A stretch of DNA of 26,472 bases. It comes from a virus. The stretch lies in the IMG/VR virus record IMGVR_UViG_3300042565_003507, positions 1-26,472 of that record, one strand, 5' to 3'. The position numbers were made by a program, and so were the translations under genes. Positions 8,222 through 15,076 of the stretch are shown in pieces (position 1 is the first letter of the stretch; each line of letters begins with the position of its first letter). The notes under the pieces are model-generated. The model was given only the letters and a program-made list of their open reading frames with translations. It did no database searches and was not told where the DNA came from.

Positions 8222-8527
8222 ATGGAAGAATTACCTTGGACCTGGACACTGAACAAAGCATATGATAATGATATAGTTGACGCGACTATTCATTCTTGTG
8301 ATAATAAAACTCAATTTGCTGTTAAGGGAATTCCCGGGCAAATTGTAGATGGGTTCGTAGCGCTACTTACGAGTTCCTATAAGTGGGGTTGTACGGAAGT
8401 ATCTATTAATGAGGATATTATAGGTGAATTGAATGAGTTACGAGAGCAAAAGATTCGCGATGCTCAAGCAATTGGAGGGCTCAAGGGCGCTATTACTAGA
8501 CTCAAAAACAAGTATGGCGAAGAATGA
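8222..8527 (+). CDS. Unknown 101-aa protein within the glycosyltransferase operon
   Basis: MEELPWTWTLNKAYDN... is not recognised. It looks like a compact alpha/beta protein with a likely C-terminal helix (IIGELNELREQKIRDAQAIGGLKG) and no signal peptide, membrane segment or metal motif. It begins 9 bases after the first glycosyltransferase. Its stop overlaps the next glycosyltransferase start (ATGA), which argues for real translation and coupling. The previous stop plus following bases form TTAAATA six bases before this ATG, which may be chance. No function proposed. Confidence 0.65.
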   Translation: MEELPWTWTLNKAYDNDIVDATIHSCDNKTQFAVKGIPGQIVDGFVALLTSSYKWGCTEVSINEDIIGELNELREQKIRDAQAIGGLKGAITRLKNKYGEE

Positions 8528-9195
8528 CGATTGATGCCATAGTCTTAAGTAAGACCGGTAGTTTAAATCACTACGGTATATCCTGTAGAACTATTAATAG
8601 TCTACAGGCATCGCGTGAGTGGGGCGGTAAAACTATTGTTGTCGAATCTATGACCGAGTCTCACTTGCAAGAAAATGGGTTTATTTACAATAATTGTGAT
8701 ATAATATTTCCAGAAATGGAATTTAATTATAACAAATTTTTAAATATCGGGATAAAGGCAAGCACGGCGGATTGGGTACTATTATGTAATAACGATATAT
8801 ATTTTTATAAAAACTGGCTTGTAGAAATGAAGAAAGCTATTTTTGATTATAAAGATATTAAATCGTTTAGCCCTATTAGCCCGACATGGCATCTACATCA
8901 AGGCCTTGAGAGCGGGTGTATTGTGGGATATGAAGTATCTAAGCATATATGCGGGTGGTGTATTCTTGTACGTAAAGATGTCGTTGAGTCATGTGATCTT
9001 TTTGATGAGAATTTTAAATTTTGGTACCAGGATAATGACTATTCGCTTACTCTTAAAAAGAACAATATTAAACACGGGCTGGTGACCAGCTCGCGAGTTG
9101 AGCATTATATAAGTAAGTCTTATGACTTATTGGGCGATACTGAAATAGACATGACTCACGGACAGCATCAAAGATTTATAGCAAAATGGAATTAG
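8524..9195 (+). CDS. GT2-family glycosyltransferase (rhamnosyltransferase-like)
   Basis: A 223-residue protein. The segment FLNIGIKASTADWVLLCNND at ~72-91 is the classical GT2 pattern: helix with N.gi..a.g..vllLNnD, where NND replaces DxD. The later segment FDENFKFWYQDNDYSLTLKK matches the C-terminal F.ed.D...R motif of rhamnosyltransferase-type GT2 enzymes. It presumably acts in the cytoplasm on a nucleotide-activated sugar. It overlaps its neighbours at both ends: ATGA with the 101-aa gene upstream and 10 bases with the next glycosyltransferase downstream. The operon is therefore tightly packed. Confidence 0.85.
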   Translation: MTIDAIVLSKTGSLNHYGISCRTINSLQASREWGGKTIVVESMTESHLQENGFIYNNCDIIFPEMEFNYNKFLNIGIKASTADWVLLCNNDIYFYKNWLVEMKKAIFDYKDIKSFSPISPTWHLHQGLESGCIVGYEVSKHICGWCILVRKDVVESCDLFDENFKFWYQDNDYSLTLKKNNIKHGLVTSSRVEHYISKSYDLLGDTEIDMTHGQHQRFIAKWN

Positions 9196-9827
9196 GCACT
9201 TGTATTAAGCGCACAACATGCGATAATAAAAGATTCAATATAGTTGTTCCGACTTATAATCATAAACATAAGTTAGAAGTAATTATAAATTGCTTTTTAT
9301 CTCAAACTGTTAGTGATTGGATGCTAACAATAGTGTCAGACGGCCCCCCGGATATAGAATATAATACTATTATAGAAAGATACTCTGATATAGATAATAT
9401 ATCTTTCCACTATTTACATAAACGATATAATGACTGGGGACATACCCCTCGCGAATATGGGTTATATCAGGGTGATAGTGAGTGGACCGTAATGACGGGG
9501 TATGATAATTATTATGTACCTACATTTATCGAGGAGTTTTCAAGGGTTAGTCAAAATATAGATAACTGTGAATTTATATTCTGCGACCTAATTCATAATC
9601 ATTTAAGAGATGGAATATCTTATAATAAGTATATGGATTCCAAGCTCGAGGTAGATCATATAGATATAGGCAATTTTGCAACTAAAACATCGACGTTGAG
9701 GGAAGTTGGATTCCCGTTTAGATCATTCGCAGCTGATTGGGAATTAGTAAAGGTTTTAAAGTCTGTAATCTCGGAAAAGGGAGGAAATATTGTTAAATTA
9801 AATCAAACGCTTTACGTTCACAATTAA
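9186..9827 (+). CDS. GT2-family glycosyltransferase with degenerate DxD
   Basis: A 213-residue protein with FNIVVPTYNHKHKLEVIINC at ~17-36 and LTIVSDGPPD at ~47-56, both typical of the GT-A nucleotide-binding half of family 2. Where most relatives have a D(D/N)D the sequence is TGYDNYYVP at ~104-112, so the metal site is altered but keeps an Asp-Asn pair. The start overlaps the previous gene by 10 bases and the stop abuts the next ATG (TAAATG). A short protein for GT2, probably a single domain. Donor and acceptor unknown. Confidence 0.82.
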   Translation: MELGTCIKRTTCDNKRFNIVVPTYNHKHKLEVIINCFLSQTVSDWMLTIVSDGPPDIEYNTIIERYSDIDNISFHYLHKRYNDWGHTPREYGLYQGDSEWTVMTGYDNYYVPTFIEEFSRVSQNIDNCEFIFCDLIHNHLRDGISYNKYMDSKLEVDHIDIGNFATKTSTLREVGFPFRSFAADWELVKVLKSVISEKGGNIVKLNQTLYVHN

Positions 9828-10559
9828 ATGAATATTGACTGCTATACTATTACATATAATGAGGAAAAAATAATAGACTTTTTCCTTGACCATTATTCCA
9901 AATTTTGTAGAAATATAACGGTATTTGATAACTGCTCAACTGATAGCACCGCAGATATAGTAAAGCGATATAAAAGCGATACTATTCATATCGAACAATA
10001 TAATAGTGAAAATACCCTAAACGATAGCATTTATTTACAGATAAAAAATAACTGCTGGAAAAATTCTGATGCAGATTACGTAATTATAGTAGACTGCGAC
10101 GAATTGCTATACCATCCAAGTATAGTCTCGTTTTTCGAGACTACAAGCCAGCCTGTTTATATGCCCTACGGTTATGATATGGTGAGCGATAGCTTTCCAG
10201 AGAAAGGTAAAAGTATTATTGAGCAGATTACCGAAGGAGTTAATTCGCCTAATTATTCGAAGATGTGTGTATTCTCTCCTAAGTTCATTAGCGATATAAA
10301 TTATACCCTCGGGTGCCATAGAGCAACCCCGCGCGATATTCACGGGGTAAATACATCACCGTATAGGGACGACGAATTAAAATTATTACATTATAAAAAT
10401 ATATCATTTGAATATCGATATAATAAGCATGTTGAATATAATCAAAGGTTAAGTGATTTTAATAAAAAAGGGGGATCGGGAATACATTACTCGTATGAAA
10501 AGGAAAAACAATTTGACGAATTTTGCACTATGCTTAATAGCAAATTTAAAATTATATAA
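9828..10559 (+). CDS. Glycosyltransferase-like protein (GT2, DUF23/GT92-like N-terminus)
   Basis: A 243-residue protein. The N-terminus CYTITYNEEKIIDFFLDHY (5-23) followed by ITVFDNCSTDSTADIVKRY (30-48) is the pattern of the 'nEe..i..wl.hy......vyDn.StD.T' glycosyltransferase group. A clear metal-binding strand VIIVDCDELLYHP lies at ~85-97. The C-terminal part has a conserved-looking HRATPR and an LLHYKNISFEYRYNKHVEY segment. It begins directly after the previous stop. It is probably a soluble sugar transferase; substrate unknown. Confidence 0.8.
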   Translation: MNIDCYTITYNEEKIIDFFLDHYSKFCRNITVFDNCSTDSTADIVKRYKSDTIHIEQYNSENTLNDSIYLQIKNNCWKNSDADYVIIVDCDELLYHPSIVSFFETTSQPVYMPYGYDMVSDSFPEKGKSIIEQITEGVNSPNYSKMCVFSPKFISDINYTLGCHRATPRDIHGVNTSPYRDDELKLLHYKNISFEYRYNKHVEYNQRLSDFNKKGGSGIHYSYEKEKQFDEFCTMLNSKFKII

Positions 10560-10565
10560 TATATT

Positions 10566-11327
10566 ATGGAAAGAGAATTTAATATATACGGAGTACAATA
10601 CAACTTTACCTCCAGTTCAAATGATAGTGTTAAATGTTTAGATTGGTTCCTGCCGCTGTTTAAAGAGGGGGGATGGGAGTCCGATACATTCAAAATTTTT
10701 GAATGTGTGAAAGATAGGGATAAAGTAGCAGTAGATATTGGGGCGTGGATTGGTCCGACGTCAATATGGCTATCGAATAATTTTAAGAATGTTATTTCGA
10801 TTGAACCCGATCCTATAGCTTATAAGGCGCTAAAAGATAACTTAAAAAATTCTAACTGCAATAACGCTATTACAGTTAATAGGCCTTGTTACAATGAAGA
10901 GAAAGAAATAGTTTTTGGGGTTAATAGTTTTGATAAAAACTTAGCCCGTGAGGGGTTAGGGTCATCTACAAGTCAAATAAAAACGACAACAGACGACTCC
11001 CAGGATTGTATTCAAACGGCAATAACGCTTAAATACTTAACCAATTTTAGTGTTTTTAGTGAAATTTGTTTTGTGAAGGTGGATATAGAAGGCGGAGAAG
11101 AATATATTTTGCTGGATTTATTTGAATACGCTCAAAAAAATAGATGGAAACTGTATATATCGTTTCACTATAATTGGTGGAGAGAAAAAAATATTTTAAA
11201 ATATAAAAAATTATTTAATACCCCTGCTCTCAATAATATTAGAGTATATAACAAAAATCTAACAGGTAATGAATTAATTTATTATATAATAAATAACCCG
11301 TTTTGTTCAGTTTACTTTGAATTTTAA
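10566..11327 (+). CDS. FkbM-family SAM-dependent methyltransferase
   Basis: A 253-residue protein. The SAM-binding motif VAVDIGAWIGPTSIWLS lies at ~54-70, motif II VISIEPDP at ~76-83, and the FkbM-type acidic post-motif CFVKVDIEGGEEYILLDL at ~165-185. The FkbM family O-methylates sugars and natural products, and such genes are frequent in glycan loci. In this cluster a role capping or modifying the glycan made by the neighbouring transferases is likely but inferred. It has a 6-base gap upstream and abuts the next ATG downstream (TAAATG), so it belongs to the same operon. Confidence 0.88.
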   Translation: MEREFNIYGVQYNFTSSSNDSVKCLDWFLPLFKEGGWESDTFKIFECVKDRDKVAVDIGAWIGPTSIWLSNNFKNVISIEPDPIAYKALKDNLKNSNCNNAITVNRPCYNEEKEIVFGVNSFDKNLAREGLGSSTSQIKTTTDDSQDCIQTAITLKYLTNFSVFSEICFVKVDIEGGEEYILLDLFEYAQKNRWKLYISFHYNWWREKNILKYKKLFNTPALNNIRVYNKNLTGNELIYYIINNPFCSVYFEF

Positions 11328-11993
11328 ATGAATGAAAAAATAACGGTTACCCTTACTCACTGCCGACGGCCAGAATTACTCGATCGAACAGTAGACTCTT
11401 TTTTAAAGACAAATCAATACCCTATTGATGAATTTTTAATAATTGACGATTCTGGAGATCCTCAATATATCCACTCTATTGCAGACAAATATAAAGATGT
11501 AGCTACAATTATAATAAATGAGAAAAATTTAGGACAGCGGCAATCTCTGGATATTTTATTTAATATTTGTAAAAATGAATATATTTTTCATCTCGAAGAA
11601 GATTGGTTGTTCGATGGTAGCTCTACAACGTACATAAATGATTCGTTGATAATTTTAAAAAACAGGCCCGATGTACATCAAGTACACATAAGACATCAAG
11701 ATGACGATCCTCACCCCACAGTAGGGGAAGTCAATTATATAGAAAATATAGGGTGTAGTTTTCTGGATCCTAATTTTAGAGAAGTTTGGAATGGCTTTAG
11801 TTTTAATCCGGGCTTAAGAAGAAAATCAGATATTAAAAAAATGTTTTCAGAGGGGTTGGTAAAGTTCGAAGACGAGCTGCAAGCTTCTTTGCATACGAGA
11901 ATATTTAATTACAAGGCGGTTCGATTAGAGAATACCGCGTGCCACCATATAGGGTATGGCGTGTCTACCCAGACGGGCAGGAGGGGATTATAA
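11328..11993 (+). CDS. GT2-family glycosyltransferase
   Basis: A 221-residue protein. GT-A features: ITVTLTHCRRPELLDRTVDS (5-24), FLIIDDSGD (36-44), NEKNLGQRQSLDILF (64-78), and the metal/nucleotide site FHLEEDWLF (88-96) with EED in the DxD position. Further on, the basic segment LRRKSDIKK and the acidic FEDELQ fit the acceptor half. It starts immediately after the methyltransferase stop. Fifth glycosyltransferase of the cluster; sugar unknown. Confidence 0.85.
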   Translation: MNEKITVTLTHCRRPELLDRTVDSFLKTNQYPIDEFLIIDDSGDPQYIHSIADKYKDVATIIINEKNLGQRQSLDILFNICKNEYIFHLEEDWLFDGSSTTYINDSLIILKNRPDVHQVHIRHQDDDPHPTVGEVNYIENIGCSFLDPNFREVWNGFSFNPGLRRKSDIKKMFSEGLVKFEDELQASLHTRIFNYKAVRLENTACHHIGYGVSTQTGRRGL

Positions 11994-11997
11994 ATTT

Positions 11998-12672
11998 ATG
12001 CATAATATTATATTAGGGGAGACGTGCTTGCTATCCCATCAACTTAGGCGACTTGATATATTAAATGGGCCGAAAGGTTTATTTGAAAATATGCTGATAA
12101 ATCTGGATGGCGTGCAGTTTATTATTAAGGATGATTTATCGCAAGTTATTGCGAGAGATCATTTATCTTATGAATACTATACGTATTACCCGGATTATGG
12201 TGTAGGTGACTATAAGTGGATAAATAAAAAATATACCTTAGATAATGATAATATTTTTAGCTGGCCAGTTTGTTGCTTTTTTCACTATGATAAATTTACT
12301 ATATATCAAATAGAATCTTTAAAAAGAAAAATTGATAGATTAAAAAGTAATTTAGAAGATAGTGTCAATGTAAATTTTTTTTATTATTATAAAGGATCCA
12401 TTAAATATAATATAGATCTTTTTTTACAAAAAGCTAAAAATTTTATAGAATTCGTATCAAAGAAATATAATAAAGTATTTACAATGACAGTTATAACTAA
12501 AAATTATTCGAAAGATTCATATATATTGCGCAGCTCCCTCGGAAGTATAAATTGTATTGATTTTTTATCACCTCACTCCTGGGACGAGCCTAATGATAAC
12601 TGGAATGGCTCGAGTGACGATGATTTATTTGATAAATTTGCCGAATATTATAAAACAATCACTACAAAATAA
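11998..12672 (+). CDS. DUF1796-like putative cysteine peptidase-fold protein
   Basis: I use the ATG at 11998 (224 aa), 4 bases after the previous stop and with GAGGGG upstream, rather than the in-frame codon at 11956 inside the preceding gene. The N-terminus IILGETCLLSHQLRRLDIL resembles the 'sLG..C..a.qLrr' opening of DUF1796, a putative papain-like cysteine peptidase family often met in glycan loci. Cys10 would be the nucleophile. A later FFHYDKFT could hold the His/Asp. The usual PFDW motif appears as GLFENML, so it is divergent. Last gene of the cluster, AT-rich in its second half. Assignment is by motif memory and moderate. Confidence 0.55.
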   Translation: MHNIILGETCLLSHQLRRLDILNGPKGLFENMLINLDGVQFIIKDDLSQVIARDHLSYEYYTYYPDYGVGDYKWINKKYTLDNDNIFSWPVCCFFHYDKFTIYQIESLKRKIDRLKSNLEDSVNVNFFYYYKGSIKYNIDLFLQKAKNFIEFVSKKYNKVFTMTVITKNYSKDSYILRSSLGSINCIDFLSPHSWDEPNDNWNGSSDDDLFDKFAEYYKTITTK

Positions 12673-12732
12673 AACAAGATTGATTAGAGTACTATTAAGT
12701 AAAAAAAAATTTTACAGGATTAACAAGGAACA

Positions 12733-12756
12733 GCGCATTTGTTGAGGAATGTGCGC
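12733..12756 (+). terminator. Weak candidate hairpin after the glycan cluster
   Basis: GCGCA (12733-12737) pairs with TGCGC (12752-12756) across a 14-base loop, followed after GATCG by TTTT. It lies in the 139-base gap between the sugar cluster and the next operon. The stem is short, so this is tentative. The rest of the gap is AT-rich, with TATAAT at 12804-12809 just before the next ATG. Confidence 0.25.
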
Positions 12757-12811
12757 GATCGTTTTAAATAATCTATTTGATTTTTATAATAGCTTAGTTA
12801 TATTATAATAT

Positions 12812-13402
12812 ATGATTATAAAAGATGTAAAACTCTACGATGGATCTCTTATTCATAAGAGATTTGCTTATAAATATTTCCGCAACCATACTCTACCAAT
12901 TGGCAATATTGTAGCGTTTAGAGCGCCGATGGATGTATCGATCGATAATATGATCGACCAAGAAGATGTTCTTCAAAATGATACTATCATTAGTGATGAT
13001 GCTATTAACTTCTGCTGGGAAATTCCTAATATGTGCCCGAAAGGTGCTGTAGCTTTTCAGCGGCTTTTTAATACTCAAATTGCGAATGTTTTATCTCTTG
13101 AATTTCTTAAGAAGCCTATTGAAGTTAAGGGAGATGATTTAATGGTTGTAGATGAATTTAACGGAAGTGATAATAAGCTTCGCGATAAAGGTAAGTGCAG
13201 CGTATCGATTACATATTCAAAAGATAATGTTGCTATCGGTCACACCGGTATTAATGTGAGCGCTGGTAGAAAGGCCCCGCCCTTCGCGTATTCGACTAAT
13301 CTTAGTGATGAGGATGCTACCAAATTTATGAATAACGTCGTGCAAATCTTTTATTCTATTAACGATGAAATTTTTATTGCGTCTTCAAAAGTGGATTTTT
13401 GA
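12812..13402 (+). CDS. DUF366-family protein
   Basis: A 196-residue protein. The run IVAFRAPMDVSIDNMIDQED (~33-52) with VLQNDTIIS following, then AFQRLF, a GDDLMV motif, and SVSITYSKDNVAIGHTGINV (~131-150) reproduce the pattern I know from DUF366, a family of uncharacterised archaeal and bacterial proteins. Its biochemical role is not established. No membrane segment is seen. It heads a rightward set containing the clamp-loader subunit, co-chaperonin and helicase, so a link to DNA or nucleotide metabolism is possible but only positional. Presence in a T4-like phage is unusual to my knowledge. Confidence 0.65.
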   Translation: MIIKDVKLYDGSLIHKRFAYKYFRNHTLPIGNIVAFRAPMDVSIDNMIDQEDVLQNDTIISDDAINFCWEIPNMCPKGAVAFQRLFNTQIANVLSLEFLKKPIEVKGDDLMVVDEFNGSDNKLRDKGKCSVSITYSKDNVAIGHTGINVSAGRKAPPFAYSTNLSDEDATKFMNNVVQIFYSINDEIFIASSKVDF

Positions 13403-13415
13403 TTTTCTATGCTCT

Positions 13416-13550
13416 ATGGGCCAGCATCAGTGGCAGCCTGTTCAGTGTGCGTTTAAGCTGCAGATAGATAGTAGCAACTATCGCTTAATAGAGTGTAGCC
13501 ATTGCTATAAATGCAAATATGTTCAGTATCCAAATAAAATGATTGAATGA
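13416..13550 (+). CDS. Small Cys/His-rich protein (possible zinc ribbon)
   Basis: A 44-residue protein MGQHQWQPVQCAF...IECSHCYKCKYVQYPNK. I choose the ATG at 13416 over the in-frame codon at 13365, which lies inside the DUF366 gene. One Cys near residue 11 and a CSHCYKC cluster near residues 29-35, with His4, could bind one zinc ion. Its TGA overlaps the ATG of the clamp-loader gene (ATGA), which supports real translation. Function unknown. Confidence 0.55.
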   Translation: MGQHQWQPVQCAFKLQIDSSNYRLIECSHCYKCKYVQYPNKMIE

Positions 13551-13912
13551 ATATTTTCAATATAATTAATTCTCTTTTCTTTTCTAAGAAAAAAATCGAC
13601 CTGTCTCTAGATAGTGAATCTCAATTCTCTCCATATATGATTAATAGATGGATGTCAATGTATTCTGACGAAATGCTAGTTATTATTAATAATACATCTA
13701 ACAAATACGGTGGGCTATTTAAGAATAAGGATCAGCAATATAACTGGTATTTTAATTTATTTCCAAAGATTCGATTTAAAAAGATACAGTATATTAAGAA
13801 GAATAAAAAAGCAAAAGAAGAAATTAAAGAAGATAATTTACCGCTTATAGCAAAGAATAAAGAAATTAGTGTGAGAGAGTTAAGACTCTATAAGGATTTT
13901 TTCGATAGTTGA
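13547..13912 (+). CDS. 62: Sliding-clamp loader small subunit, gp62-like
   Basis: A 121-residue protein. The segment FSPYMINRWMSMYSDEML (~26-43) followed by QQYNWYFNLFPKIRFKKIQY (~64-83) and a basic KKNKKAKEE stretch matches the gp62-type clamp-loader A subunit of T4-like phages: 'p(f/y)..nr..s...d......n' then 'y..l....pk.rf.ki'. In T4 gp62 joins four gp44 ATPase subunits to load gp45 on DNA. It is shorter than T4 gp62 (187 aa), as in many marine relatives. No gp44 or gp45 gene is in this window. It is coupled by ATGA overlap to the Cys/His protein upstream. Confidence 0.7.
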   Translation: MNIFNIINSLFFSKKKIDLSLDSESQFSPYMINRWMSMYSDEMLVIINNTSNKYGGLFKNKDQQYNWYFNLFPKIRFKKIQYIKKNKKAKEEIKEDNLPLIAKNKEISVRELRLYKDFFDS

Positions 13913-13941
13913 TAAAAAAATTTTAACAAATATATAATAAC

Positions 13942-14337
13942 ATGCGAGCTAATATAGACCAATTACTGCCTGAGCGCGGGCTAATACAAATCTCAGCCGA
14001 CTCAGCAGTCGATATGGATATTGATAATTTTAAACTAACACGTCTTCATGGGGATGTTTTATTTTGCGAATACATTGATATGTCAGAAGATGGAGAGTCT
14101 ATTTTGAGAAATGGTATTTATGTTCCGTTGCATGCTCAAACAAAAGCTTGGCGCAAAGCCAGAGTAGTAATAGCGGGAGTTGAGGCTAAATGGACTAAAG
14201 AAGATGAAATTGTAATGTTTCCAAATAACTATGGGGTTGGTATTGAAAATTTAGAAATTGACGGAAAAGGAAAAATTAAGCACGGGGTATTTCTAAATGA
14301 GTCTAGAATATTCGGAGTTTGCGCAAAATCAGAATAA
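13942..14337 (+). CDS. Co-chaperonin, GroES/gp31-like
   Basis: A 131-residue protein. The core GDVLFCEYIDMSEDGES...NGIYVPLHAQTKAWRKARVVIAGV...EDEIVMFPNNYGVGI followed by GVFLNESRIFGVC follows the GroES fold order: beta strand, mobile-loop region with a 'GIyvP' exit, ARVVIAG strand, D.V.F....G, and a terminal 'l.E..I.gV'. T4 gp31 replaces GroES so that GroEL can fold gp23; a similar role is plausible because the major capsid gene is nearby. The N-terminal ~25 residues are extra relative to GroES. Confidence rests on motif order, not on alignment. Confidence 0.7.
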   Translation: MRANIDQLLPERGLIQISADSAVDMDIDNFKLTRLHGDVLFCEYIDMSEDGESILRNGIYVPLHAQTKAWRKARVVIAGVEAKWTKEDEIVMFPNNYGVGIENLEIDGKGKIKHGVFLNESRIFGVCAKSE

Positions 14338-14338
14338 T

Positions 14339-14716
14339 ATGAAAATTGGTAGAGCTAGTTTACAGTCTTTGCTTCTCAATAATGTGGCAGAGATTAGATT
14401 TAGACGTCGAAGCAATGATCCGACAAGACCTCCGTATAGAACGATGCTGTGCACTAATAGCGATGATATTTTAAAAGGTATTAATGGTCAAATAACTTTG
14501 AACTTTGACCCGCCTAATCAAGGCCCGAAATATAACCCTGCTTCAAAAAATATTGTTATTACATGGGATATTTTAATGCAGGAATTTAGAGCTGTATCGA
14601 TGGATGATTGTGAATTACTAAACCAATATCCGGCGGGTGAAGAGTTTTGGAAGGTCTTTAATGAAAAATTTTACCCTATGTCAGCAGAACAAAAAGTCCT
14701 CTACATGAACGCATGA
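14339..14716 (+). CDS. DUF2693/WYL_2-like small protein
   Basis: I take the ATG at 14339 (MKIGRASLQSLLLNN, 125 aa), two bases after the co-chaperonin stop (TAATATG), rather than the codon at 14297, which would overlap it by 41 bases. The pattern ASLQSLLLNNVAEIRFRRR ... PYRTMLCTNS ... IVITWDILMQEFRAVSMDDC matches the small Sm/SH3-like barrel proteins (DUF2693, WYL_2) common in T4-like phages. These are thought to be regulators, but the function is unproven. Its stop overlaps the next start (ATGA). Confidence 0.65.
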   Translation: MKIGRASLQSLLLNNVAEIRFRRRSNDPTRPPYRTMLCTNSDDILKGINGQITLNFDPPNQGPKYNPASKNIVITWDILMQEFRAVSMDDCELLNQYPAGEEFWKVFNEKFYPMSAEQKVLYMNA

Positions 14717-15054
14717 TTAATAAAGAGTCTATAGAAAAGAAAATATCGAATCTATTACAGCGAAATGTAAAATTTATTATTAATAATAAAGTTATTCGCA
14801 GCGGTAAGCTATTAATCTTTAACATTAAAGATTTTTATGCAAGCTTCACGATTGTATCTGAGAATGATACAAAGGTGTATGAATTGCCTTATCCTTTTTC
14901 AGTTAATATTGAGGAGAATAGAGTAGAGTTTGATTATACTTTAGACACTCTTGCAGGTAATAACACAATGCTTCTTTATAAGTTAAAGGTATTAAACAGA
15001 GTGAAGAAAAACAAAATGTTTAATAATAAGGTGGTTATACAATTTGATATTTAA
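14713..15054 (+). CDS. Unknown 113-aa protein
   Basis: MINKESIEKKISNLLQRNVK... is not recognised. It is predicted as a short N-terminal helix followed by beta strands (KFIINNKVIRSGKLLIFNIK, YASFTIVSEN, KVYELPYPFSVNI), with a Lys-rich C-terminal segment NRVKKNKMFNN. No signal peptide or membrane helix is seen. Its start is coupled to the upstream gene by ATGA, and it precedes the helicase by 22 bases. Possibly a small DNA-replication accessory protein, from position only. Confidence 0.55.
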   Translation: MINKESIEKKISNLLQRNVKFIINNKVIRSGKLLIFNIKDFYASFTIVSENDTKVYELPYPFSVNIEENRVEFDYTLDTLAGNNTMLLYKLKVLNRVKKNKMFNNKVVIQFDI

Positions 15055-15076
15055 ATTTTAGATATTATATTAGATA

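Noticed and set aside
11956-11997. Upstream start for the DUF1796-like gene
   Set aside because: It lies inside the preceding glycosyltransferase in another frame. The ATG at 11998 follows the stop and gives the conserved-looking N-terminus directly.
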